A DNA stretch of 64,000 bases, taken from positions 106,349,241 to 106,413,240 of the forward strand of contig JASDDO010000016.1 in assembly GCA_030015575.1 (NCBI GenBank). The letters run 5' to 3'. The DNA is from Agapanthus africanus (taxonomy: Eukaryota; Streptophyta; Magnoliopsida; Asparagales; Amaryllidaceae). Of this stretch, positions 42,231 to 52,534 are shown piece by piece. Within the stretch, counting starts at the first letter, position 1. Every line of letters starts with the position of its first letter. The position numbers and the translations under genes were made by a program. The notes under the pieces were generated by a model. The model had not been told where the DNA came from and made no database searches. It was given only the letters and a program-made list of their open reading frames with translations.

Positions 42231-42634
42231 TATGTCTTAACAAACTTGCATGATCCTTCTGAAGTTTTTCCTAGTCCGTATTTGTGACATGAAAACTCTA
42301 AATCGAAGTTTCTGAAACGTAACAAAGCTATTCGCATGAGCACGTAAAAATGTATATGATCTTAGGTTCGACAAATTTGACTTAGGATGATAGAACTTCT
42401 ATCTTTTATACTAAACCTTTGGATTAAAATTGATTGTTTTCTTACGATACTATCTTGACGGGATTTTATGGGTGTAATCCGCTGAAAACTCTCAGGAGAC
42501 AAAACTCCTCCTACTAGGGACACCTAGAGGTTAAACGGCCTGTTGCATGAGCCCAGTGCAATCGCGTTCCCTGTAAAAGAGTGGTTAGGATTTTGATTTG
42601 CTCGGGACCAGCAAAAGGTAAGTTTGGGGGTATT
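42231..42634 (+). other. Athila 3' non-coding end and polypurine tract
   Basis: Text continues from 32,588. It ends TTGCTCGGGACCAGCAAAAG, GTAAGTTTGGGGGTATT (42,618-42,634). The GGGAC-AGCAA...AAGTTTGGGGG arrangement is characteristic of Athila-type elements just before the 3' LTR. Confidence 0.75.
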
Positions 42635-44370
42635 TGTTCATCACGTAAAACTGCATTTCAATACCGCTCATTAATTATCATTTTTGTGATATATCGGTAC
42701 TATAAACCAGTGTCTGCTCAATAAGTACAAGATACAGGTATTCATGATAAAGCACTATAAACACACTCAAATTGAACGGATACGACATTAGTGAGCCGAC
42801 ACTGCAACTGGAACGGAGAACCGATCATTATTCAAAAAGATTTTGCAACAAGACATGTGTGCACAACTTTATATTTAAATTGGTCCAACATGATTTTTTC
42901 AAGTGTGAACACAATAATATGGTGTATGAACCAGCCATGAGTCAAGTGTGAACTCAAGTGCAAAAGTGGGCAAGTGGTGTTGCAAGTGGGCTGTAATGAG
43001 TAACTTGGAAAGTTGTGATGTGATGTTTTTAAAGCTTGAATTTTTCTTCGAAACCTCCAGATATCACCCTGATGACAATTAGAAGAAGTAGAAAAGCCAG
43101 AGAGATGATAGATATGACATGGGATCACTATAAGAACACGGGCCCCACCACTCAAGCTTTGACCGCAGATTTATCCCAAATGACCGCAATTTGCGGCCCA
43201 AAGAGCTTCAATTCGTGTCATTTTTCTTCTGAGCACTTCTATTGGTCACATCAACTCACTTCTATACTCGCTTTTGGTTTTACAGTGCCTATAAATAGCA
43301 AATCATTTTGAGAGAAAAATACCATGTACACATTTCCATACTTTGCAAAAACTTGATATACCTTGTAGCTCTAGTAATAGTTTGAGTTTTTTTATCTTTC
43401 TCTTATCTTGCAACTTCTCTTTTGAGCTTGCAAGGTCAGATTTAGGTATTTAAACTCATTAGCTTGTACTTTGGATTGCAACTTTAATAAAGCTTCATTT
43501 TTGTTCAATTGGTTCTTTGTATTCTTGTTCTTACTTTTCTTGCAATTTTCTCATGTGTTTATTTGTATATTTTGCTCTCTTTACTTTTACTATTATGTGT
43601 GAGTAGTTATTTTACTTAGACGATAATGAGGTAGGTTGATGAATAGCTTGCCTTCCAATCCCTCATTCTTGATTCATTTTGCACTTAATGAACATCATCC
43701 CTTAATGTTTACAATTTATTGTGTTATTGTTTGATAAGATATGTTGTTTTTAATGGTTGCAAATCAACCTTTAACACTTATCCTATTCTTTCTTTATATA
43801 TCATTTGTGTTTACATTAAGATTGAAGTAGAAAGTACGGTTAAATTTAACTAAGTGGAAGGAACTAGCTAAATAGAGCATGCGGCCATATAGTATATGTC
43901 TTATACTTGCTAACTACATTTAGTTTGTTTCATTCTCATTTCATCAAATTTCCTTGCACTTTGTAGTTTCCATTTGTTCCGACTTGATGCTGTATCCTAA
44001 ACGATTCATTGTAATCGGTTTAGATATGGCATGCTTTAAAATTTAAGTAGAAACTAGAAATGTCTGTTTCGAATCAAGAATAAGAGTTGGGGGTAATGCT
44101 ACAATTCAATTTACCAAATCTTAGCCTAAGTATCCCGTAAATATCAACTCTTCCCTCAAACATCGTATTCTTTTATAAAACGTGACAAAAACCCAATTCA
44201 ACTATTTGTTCTTAACATTTAACTCAAAACAAACGTCGTGGTATCCATTCCCTATAGATCGACCCGTACTTGCCGGATTGCTACAACGTACCGTGCACTT
44301 GCGGTATTTTTATAACTTGAGAATCAAATCGTGCTCTTTTTTCATAAAAACCGACATATCCGATCTTTGA
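42635..44370 (+). repeat. Probable Athila 3' LTR (about 1.7 kb, right end approximate)
   Basis: Starts TGTTCATCACG after the polypurine tract. The segment near 44,235-44,310 (CCCTATAGATCGACCCGTAC, TTGCCG, CACTTGCGGTATTTTTATAA) is like the terminal part of Athila/Gypsy LTRs. The exact 3' end and target duplication could not be fixed because the 5' LTR is outside the window. A TATA box lies at 43,290-43,297. Confidence 0.6.
43290..43297 (+). promoter_or_regulatory. TATA box of the Athila LTR
   Basis: TATAAATA in GCCTATAAATAGC, about 660 bp into the LTR. This is a good plant TATA consensus and the likely start region of Athila RNA. Confidence 0.55.
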
Positions 44371-45551
44371 ACCATAAACTTTATAACGCACGTACGCCCT
44401 CGAGCGAACAATTCTTAAGGGTTGTAAATATATTAGCACTCTTAAAAACATTATGTAGATATTTTCTCTAAATTCGGAGGCTATGTTCGATGTTTATTTT
44501 GTATGATTATTATAAATAAATATTATCGTTGAGTCGTTTTTTATCTCAGTTTTCAGCTTATTGATTTTTATTTAGCCTTATATTTATTCAAGGATTATAC
44601 TTTGCCGTCTAGCCATTTTTTCAACAGAAAAAATATGAAAGTGTTTACTAGAAAAATGATATAAAATTACAAATTTATGCATAAACACAAAGAAAATGAG
44701 TATAAAATTTCAGCAAAAATGGAAAGAATAGAAAAGGACAGCAGATAAGAGTTAAGAATGACGAAAAAACCCAGTCATCATATACAACTTGGATTCACCC
44801 AAAAACCTGTGTATGCCTCTTTTCTTCTCTAATTTAAAAGCCAGAAAATCCAACTCTAGAATGTTCAACAATAACAATCAATATCAAGTTATTTGGTACA
44901 ATAAGTCAACAAAAATGCATACAAATTAAGTATTTTAACTAAAATTTTAAGAAATAATTCTAAGAAATTCAAAGTTAATATATTTTTAACAGTAAATGCA
45001 TTGTTATAGAATTTTTTACTCCTAAAACATTTTTAAAAATTAATTAGAACTATCAAATTATTTAAAAATTCAGTCGAGAAACTTGCAATATGGTTGCACA
45101 GACTTACATACATATTCAGTTTTATGAATTATATTTTTTATGCTATGTTGAAACAACCATTTTATAATAAAAAAAAATAAATATCAAATCGAACAAGGTA
45201 TTAGTACATGTAGATATTATAATTCATAAGACTAACCGCCTTTTGCGCACTGTTAAATGTAATTGGATTCCATTACAAACAACAAAATTGTTTTGGTTAA
45301 ATTTTGTTATCATAAATCTTAAATATGAGAAGAACAATCATTTCGAGGCTAAAATTGATTTTTGAAGTCTATACACAGGATTTTAGTTAAATTTAATACT
45401 TGTTAAGAAAATATAATTAGGAAAGTCGTTAGGTAAACATTTTCGCTTATATTTAAGTTACACACACAAACACACACTAACATGTTTGTGTATGTACATA
45501 TTTGTTCATTATAGCATTCGACTTTTAGGCATATAAGAAAAAACTTAATAC
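44371..45551. other. AT-rich DNA, nothing recognised
   Basis: About 1.2 kb without a credible ORF, repeat array or transposon end that I can identify. It may be the flank of the Athila insertion or unrecognised old repeats. Confidence 0.5.
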
Positions 45552-46370
45552 ACTACTACAATAAGGGGTTGCCCCTACGGCTACAGGATTCCGTAGGGGT
45601 AACTTTTTATTGACCCTACGGATTAATCCGTAGGTCCCCATGGTTGCCCCTACGGTGCCATACAGATTAATTTAAAAATATTAAAACGTAATTTTTTATT
45701 TGTCCCTACGGAGCCACAAAAGAAGGCCCTACGGATTAATCCATAGAGGCATAAATGGATTATTTATAAAAAAAATAAAGCCCAGAAATTTCCTCGTTCC
45801 CAAAATTTCCCAACTCACTCTCACCGATCTCCCACGCGTGCCTCCTCGCCACCACACCCGCGCGCGCCTCGTCATCGTCGACTTCCTCGTCGACAGTAGG
45901 ATCCCGCTACAGTCGTCGACTTCCTCGTCACCGATTTCCCACCGCAGTCATCGACAGTGGAATCTCCGGTCTTCTCCACTTCGTAGACAGAAGAATTGCC
46001 GGCCTAAGGTGAGTTAATTTCAATTTTTAACTTCTAATTATGCTTTTATTTGTGTTATTGTTGATTTTTGGGTTGCTAAAATTGTATAGAGTTAGGGTTC
46101 GGTCTAGGGTTTAGGCTAGGGTTATGGTTAATTAGTTCGGTTTAGGGTTAGGGTTCGGTTTAGGATTAGGGTTAGGGTTAGAGTTAGGTTTAGGGTTAGG
46201 GTTAGTTTGGGTTAATTAGGTAAAATAGGGTTGGTGATGATTAGGGCTAGGGTTTGGGTTAATTAGATTAATTAGGGTTAATTTTGGTTTGGGCTAGAGT
46301 TAATTTGTGTTGTGGTTTGCGTAATGATTAGGGTTAGGTTAATTTGGGTTAGGGTTTCGGCAAGGGTTAA
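45552..46370 (+). mobile_element. CACTA (En/Spm) transposon 5' end, interrupted by Copia-C
   Basis: CACTACTACAATAAGG at 45,552 is a CACTA terminal inverted repeat, preceded by ATA as a possible 3-bp target duplication. Subterminal CCTACGG motifs follow on both strands: CCCCTACGG 45,573 paired with CCGTAGGGG 45,592, the perfect 20-bp palindrome CCTACGGATTAATCCGTAGG at 45,615-45,634, and more at 45,647, 45,704 and 45,727. These are the type of sites bound by CACTA transposases. After a pyrimidine-rich leader (45,780-46,000), AAGGTGAGT at 46,007-46,015 is a strong 5' splice site. I found no transposase-coding exon and no opposite end in the window. Confidence 0.85.
46085..46370 (+). repeat. Degenerate telomere-like GGGTTA repeats
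   Basis: Many GGGTTAGGGTT, GGTTTAGGG and GGGTTAATT units with variable spacing, mostly 6-bp TTAGGG-like rather than the usual plant TTTAGGG. They lie just downstream of the CACTA splice donor, so they would be intronic. Interstitial repeat, not a chromosome end. Confidence 0.75.
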
Positions 46371-48538
46371 TGTTAGTTATATGTATGCCCTAGAGGCCAT
46401 TACTGTACATACGATGTATATTGTAATGAATGCTTGGACATATATAGGGAGGACTTTCTTGCTCGACATGATAGTATGCTATCTGGTTGTACTTTATCTT
46501 AACATGTACTCTTATTGTCTTTATGTTACATGTTGATAAAGCCCTTAGGATATGTACTCGACTACTAGGACTATGATGAGATCATACTAGTGGGACCACG
46601 GTAGTCAACGAGTACATCCTATAACTGTTCCTAGTCGAGGGTGTATCGAGACTGGGCATCGATGCACCAGAGTAGACTAGCGTATACGCATCTTGACCCA
46701 TATGATGGGCGATGGATGATCCCATATCCATCGGTGTTTGACATCAAGGATGGTGTACGGGTGCTCAGTGGAGACTGGGTACACTGGACGGACTCGCCGA
46801 GAACACCCAGATGGTATTATACCTCACGTCAGATGGCAGTTCTCCGGTGACACTGGTACAGAGTAGTCCGTTGACCCGAGATCGTCATAGAGTCTTGTGT
46901 GATTCCAACTGTGTTTTGATTTCCATCATACTACGTCCAAGAGGGCGTACAAAAAGGTGGCTTTTGGGTACAGTCCCGAATCACATGGAGGCAATGAGCG
47001 ATAGGAGGGGATTCGTCTCTCCCGGTATTCGGAGTTGATGTTGTGCTGTGTTCGATTGGCTATAACCGGAAATCCCTAGCCAGGGTTGCTGAGATTTACT
47101 GGTAAGTGTTATCAGTAGTTTCTCGAACTGTTATAGACCTCAAATCGACACGACTTATCGAGCTACTGGGGTCTGACGTCTACCACCCATAGGCGAGATA
47201 TGCGACATATCAGACGACGAGACCGGACTGTACGGGAGTGTTACTGATTGGATTCACAGGAGAATGTACATGCTTGCTTGTTGATCTTCTGAGCGCTCAA
47301 TACCTGGGTAGCTGTTACGTTTAGCTGACCGCTTGCAACTTGTGGGTGTTTGATATGATCATAACCTACTGCCGGCGTATTGACGACTCTTTAGAGTCCT
47401 ACACAGAGGTTTCTTGACTCAGGCAAAACGGAGTAGGGGCACGTATGTGATATGTGCGGGACTGAGGATAATGCGATATGAGATACCGTATTCTATTCTC
47501 GCGATATTTGATATCAGCCGGGTCATCGGATCAAGTGTTGATTCGATGAATCGGTACGGATAAATATTAGTCGGTTATATGCGATATAGCCGGATTGTCG
47601 GATCAAGTGTTGATTCGATAATTTAATGTATAATAATATATATGATATATTAAATTACATTAACTAATATTAGCTCACTAAAAGATTCTTTTTCTCACTC
47701 GGGTAATACATTGATATATATGCGATATATGTTAATTGTATTATTTTATTTGGTTACAATAAATATTATATATGTGATATATAATATTGTAACATGATAT
47801 GATAACTAATGCAACATGTTTTGTAGAGATTAAATAAGATTAGGGTTTGATTTGGGTTAATGCTTTCTAGACGATTCTAGAAGGTTTAGTTTTGTTTTGT
47901 GAAAGATATTTTGTTACGACTCATGCTTTAATCCAACCCAAACCCTAACCCTAGTCAATTCTATACATGGGTTTAGTTGACCATGGTTGCATTAATCATC
48001 ATATTTATCCTTTCATTATTCATCACAAAAGGTTTGATATGTTGATTGTTCATCTTCTTCCTTCTTTCTTTTCATGAAAAAGTTTTCTAGCTTTTTCTAA
48101 GTGATGAAAAATGAGTGAGAATAAGAAAACAAATGAGAGCAAAAATCCCACTTCATCATCCTCATCTATCCTTTCCATTTATATGAGGGTGTTCACATCA
48201 TTTAATGAGTGATAGCTTGTGTTAACGAAACTTTAAGGTAGATCATCTTTGTCATCGAAGATCGGAAGCAAGACTGCATCTTTCTCTTCGTGAAGCCTCT
48301 CGAGAGTCTGGAACACGATGATTGCAGCGAAGGGACCTCAACACGGAGCTTAAGAAGTGAAGGACCGGATCTACAAAGGTTGTAATCCATCTCACTTAGT
48401 GTTAAAGAATTAACATGTTTGTTTTCGCCTAATCTCTAGTTTAAAGATCCGGCTTTGGGTTGTTCGGCACGGCTAAAATTTTAATCGGGCATGGTTGATG
48501 CCTCGTAGACCCTTGTGCGCATGCCCAGCAATCCAACA
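46371..48538 (+). repeat. 5' LTR of Copia-C (2,168 bp)
   Basis: TGTTAGTTATATGTATGCCC to AATCCAACA. Closest to the solo LTR at 13,571. Contains a series of inverted repeats with GTG or GCG loops at 47,439-47,793, and a TATA-like TTTATATGAGG at about 48,178. Confidence 0.92.
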
Positions 48539-48539
48539 G

Positions 48540-48552
48540 TGGTATCAGAGCT
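48540..48552 (+). promoter_or_regulatory. Primer-binding site of Copia-C
   Basis: TGGTATCAGAGCT one base after the LTR end, tRNA-iMet type. Confidence 0.93.
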
Positions 48553-51500
48553 AAGCTAGAGCTTTAGGCGAAGTCTGGAAGAAGTTTAAAGTCCGATCGA
48601 ACTCCGACACACCCGAGTATACCCCTCTCTGGATTTTTTTTCTAAAAAGGTGATTTTTTCTGAATTAAAAATGCTCAGAAAAACAATCAGGAAAAACTAA
48701 GAATTACTGTGAAGTACGGTGCAGTAATTCAGTTATTTGACCGCGTAACCGTGGCCAAACCAAGGGTTTGGCGGCGGTTCCGCGGCCAAAATTTGGACTT
48801 AGTCCCTCATATTTCACAAATTTATTCTTAGGTCCTTTTTTGAAAAAAATTTCTGGGAATTTTTTAATTCTACTCAAGTGTTGAGTTTTCTAGGGTTGTA
48901 TTGGGGACTCATTGTTTCGATCGGATAATTTAACTTTGTTTAGTTTTTCCGGATAAATTTTAGAAACTGTTAAAAAGTTCGCACGGATATCAATAACTCA
49001 CTTTTTCCCCTGCCGGAAAATTTCCAAGCGTTGGATTTTTTCGTAGTTTAGGAACATTCTAAGTTATGCAAGTAACGCGGTGGACCCTCTAGAAGACAAC
49101 AAACCTTAACTCGATTATGTGACCGTCTTGAGCTGCCTCTAAACCTTAGGGTTTGTGGCAGTACGGCGTGCTACATGTGAGGCGTTGGCTTGACCCTTCT
49201 ACGGCTGGACCATTGGTACTGTAGCATGTGATGGATGTTCTTAAACTAATTTCAAGTGTTGAGATATATTTGGGAAATCTTGGGTGTTTGATCATTCGAT
49301 CGGAAAGTTTAACATTGTCTATTTATTTGGAATGTGATACAATATTTGGAATCCACAAGTAGTTATGAGATAACTAATTTGAATATTATAAACATAGCAG
49401 TTTAGTCTCAGATGATCGGTTGCCACGGAATTTTGATGCGATCAAAAGTCCGTCGCAATCACGTAGCGGACGCGGATACTCGCCGGGTAAACTTAATAGA
49501 TAGCCATGCCCCATAGCCCCGACCAAGTGACTGTAGGAGAACCCCATTGCCAAAAGCATCCGTTCGGGTGCTCGCGGCAGCGGTGTTCCGCCTTAGTGCA
49601 CTTCGTCGACGGCATCCGGGGGTGCGGCCGTCTACTAAAGTTTGCGACGAGCATTCGATCAGGATGTCGGGAATCTTTTTGAATTGCCCGACTTGATATT
49701 GAAAAAAGTTTTCGATAATGAGACTAAAATGTGGGTTTATAATTGTTAGGCATGTGATGTCTAAGGAATTCATTTGGTTAGGCATGCGATGTCTAAAGAG
49801 GTTGCGGATTCCAACTGTTGTAGTTTTACTCTTTCTTTTCTGTGACCGTAAGTGTATTATGTAGTTGTATCACCGGTTTCCGTTGCTATACATCGACGAC
49901 AATCGACATATGCATACTTACTTACGTTGATGATATGAGATATTATATGTTGCTGTTATATGTTATATTGGATCGTCGCGTTCTGAATAGCCGGGGATTT
50001 TATGTGAGATGGGAGTTTTTCTTTTTCATTCATGTAAATTTCATTTGTATGTAATATTCTTTTATTGGGGCACTTCCGGGCTGAGGATGATGTCACCATT
50101 GTATATTATTTACTTTTCCGCATTAGGTAGACCCAAGGAGGGGAGCACAAGTAACCGGGTTCTAGGGTCCAGTAGGAGACCATCTCGAGGAGTCGAGACC
50201 GGGTTTCCTAGCCCTAGAATTGGCAGTGTTGCTTGCCGCTCTCGTAGAGGTCTAGGGATGTGGGTTTGGATATTCATCGCGACCGTGGAATCCATGTTTT
50301 ATACAGGCTCGTATTGAAAACACGGACATCCTAGTATATCCAATATTTCATATATGTTCTTCTGCTGCAATGTTCTGTGATGAGATCATATTACTGCGTG
50401 AGACGAATGTTTATATTATATATATGAGATATATGTTATATTGCAGATTTCATTTCAAATGTGATGCTTGTGAAGCATAATAAAATGGGACTTCATTAAT
50501 GAGATTAATGAAAATAAAAGAAACTTAAAGATGTTGTAGAAATTTGTTTAAAAACTGGTAGCTCTAGTTCTTGCTTTGCATAGCGGTGTTCCTTGTAGAA
50601 CATCCAGCACCTTATTCGATAAGGAAAGAGCCGAGATCCCTTCACCGGGAGTGACCTCTTTAGTGAAACTAGCAGATGCTGCATACTCGGTTTGTCTTTT
50701 GATTGCTTCTATAGTTTTTGCTTTGCATAGTGGTATATATGATATACCCTGCAGCTTATTCGATGAGGAAAGGGCCGATGATCCCTTCACCGGGAGTGAC
50801 CCCTTTAGCAAAACTAGAAAAGCCTAAAAAACACTCCATTTAAAAATCTCTCGATTCTACAACGATATCGAGTTCGTTACGCAAAAGGTTTTTCATAAAA
50901 AAACCTGTCGTAGCCCTCCGTCATTTCAGATAAGTCCTACTTAGTATTCGTGCTACGTTTGTTGACCTGCGTCAAGGCGTAGTGTGCGGTAGCTAACTAG
51001 TATTTATCTGTTTGTGCATATGATGCAGATTAGATTAGGGTAGTCGTGCGACTTTGTTGGCCTGCGTCAAGGGTCGTGCGGGTGGGTTTAATTCAATCAA
51101 GAAATGACGGGTTGAACTTGACTAGCGCACTGTGGTTTGTTGGCCCGCGTCAAGGTCATGGGACGCTGGGGGTAAAATATTATTGGGAATTTCAAGTGTT
51201 GAAATTTGCAATGAGATTGCATACCTTCTATGAGATAGTTGGATCCCGATACCCGCTGCGAGTAAGAGTTACTCCTGGGAGAGTTTTACACAATACAATT
51301 AGCCGATCAAGTAGTTGTCTAGAAAGGTGTCAACGGGGTTACACCCCTGGGAAAACGAGGTTTACTTTAATTAGGTTCGTGCGAAAGCACGGGGGACCTC
51401 CCTCAAAGTACCGGCACTGGCCTAGCTGAAAGATTGGCGAACTTGTAGCGTGTAATTAATCCCGGCTAGTCTTTCCTTTTAGGGTTTGAAGGAAGATTTG

Positions 51501-51598
51501 ACTAAAACAGTGGGAGACATCCTGATTAAATATATTAGATAACCAATCTAATCTTGCAAGAGCATACGCTGAGTGTTTTCTTCTCTCTCTCCAGGTAG
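48553..51598 (+). other. Leader of Copia-C (about 3 kb, expanded)
   Basis: Same landmarks as the other leaders: GC-rich hairpin region 48,737-48,790, two copies of the ACCGGGAGTGACC unit (50,572-50,668 and 50,716-50,813), three TTG(A/G)C...GTCAA hairpins at 50,962, 51,057 and 51,140, and the pyrimidine tract ending CAGGTAG near 51,597. Extra length comes partly from an internal duplication (48,875-48,960 resembles 49,250-49,335) and from a segment shared with the LARD interior (49,079-49,337). Confidence 0.75.
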
Positions 51599-51676
51599 CG
51601 ACCATATCATGCCTTAATCAAAATAATAATACAGATATATTGACCAAACCAGCTTGTTATACTGAGCTGGGGAACG

Positions 51677-52060
51677 TTGGTCCCGCTCCAACTTATAAAT
51701 GTTATTGGTAATTACCAGAATTCCCATGCCGCCCAAACGAAGAAAGTGCATACTGATGCATCATCTTTGGGTGTGTTCATTACAGAGAACTGTTTCTCAG
51801 TATCCTTTACGTCCTGGGTATTTGATACCGGATCAGGATCCCACATATGTAATTTGTTACATGGGATACAGAAAGGTAGAGAACTGAGAACAGGTGATAA
51901 GTTTCATGAGACAGAAAACGGTGCAAGTGTTGCAGCCAAGTGTGTTGGTCACTATCACCCTGTATTACCAGAATACATTAATTCTGAACGAATGTTATTA
52001 GATACCGAACCTGATATACAATATCATATCAGTCTCTTTATTAGTAAAGAAATGATATAA
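51677..52060 (+). pseudogene. Copia-C protease fragment, gag missing
   Basis: Reads GVFITENCFSVSFTSWVFDT then GSGSHICNLLHGIQKGREL, so the protease active site DTGSG is kept. It then goes VAAKCVGHYHPVLPEYINSE and decays. Less than 200 bp separate the leader end from this point, where Copia-1 has a gag of about 900 bp. E has the same kind of gap. Confidence 0.82.
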
Positions 52061-52105
52061 TTTTGTATTGTTGGATAATGTTTTGAACATTTCCTATATC
52101 AAGAG

Positions 52106-52534
52106 TTGATCGGTTCAGGAACGTTATCTAAAAGCATTAATGTTCTAAATCAAACTACAGTTCTCAGTACACAGAACACACACAAGAGGAAGAGTTCAGA
52201 AATGAACGAATCCTTCTTGAGGCATTGTAGACTAGGTCATATCAATGCGACCCGACTAGCTGAAGTTACATTAAGATGCATATTTAAATTAGTTTGAATT
52301 TATATCTTGTGAAACTTGCCGGTCATGTCACAGAGATAAGATGACCACAACTCCGTTTATTGGAAACAGAGAAAGAGTTAGTGAACTCTTGGGATTGATA
52401 CATGCTGATGTATGAAGGTCTCCTGTCTACACATGCCAAGACCGGTTCTTTGTACGTCATTACATTCTCTGATGATCTCTCAAGATTCAGACATATGTTC
52501 CTGTTGAAACACAAGTTCAAAGCTTTTAAGATAT
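52106..52534 (+). pseudogene. Copia-C GAG-pre-integrase and integrase fragment
   Basis: GSGTLSKSINVLNQ, SSEMNESFLRHCRLGHINAT, then across breaks C-x2-C with DKMTTTPFIGNRERVSELLG, LIHADV, and the start of the core (FSDDLSRF-like) before the LARD cuts it at 52,534. Several frameshifts and stops. Confidence 0.8.

Larger units (their letters stand above)
12975..44370 (+). mobile_element. Old Athila-like Gypsy element, split by four insertions
   Basis: Athila pieces lie at 12,975-13,570, 15,675-19,752, 21,881-22,691 (duplicate), 31,139-32,588 and 42,226-44,370. Joining across the insertions restores continuous text. At 13,570/15,675 the gag reads through in frame. At 19,752/31,139 the flanks are CAATG/CATTG. 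At 32,588/42,231 the flanks are the AAGCT duplication. The order gag, protease, RT, RNase H, integrase, extra 3' ORF, polypurine tract fits Athila. The 5' LTR and gag N-terminus lie outside the window, beyond the Tat-like insertion. Many nonsense codons and frameshifts mark it as the oldest layer. Confidence 0.82.
46371..52534 (+). mobile_element. Copia-C: 5' half of an Angela/Tork-like element, cut by the LARD
   Basis: 5' LTR, primer site, a leader of about 3 kb, then protease and integrase fragments, cut at 52,534 by the Gypsy derivative. Remaining pol and the 3' LTR should lie right of the window. Inserted in the CACTA element; the 5' flank is GTTAA (46,366-46,370). Confidence 0.88.

Noticed and set aside
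44371..45551. Possible MITE or host promoter in AT-rich DNA
   Set aside because: I could not find matched terminal inverted repeats with a target duplication, nor a following gene.
46085..46370. Chromosome end or telomere
   Set aside because: Repeats are degenerate, short, mixed with other sequence, and flanked by transposon DNA on both sides.
48540..48552. Possible tRNA gene remnants at TGGTATCAGAGC sites
   Set aside because: These are primer-binding sites complementary to the tRNA 3' end; no cloverleaf is present.
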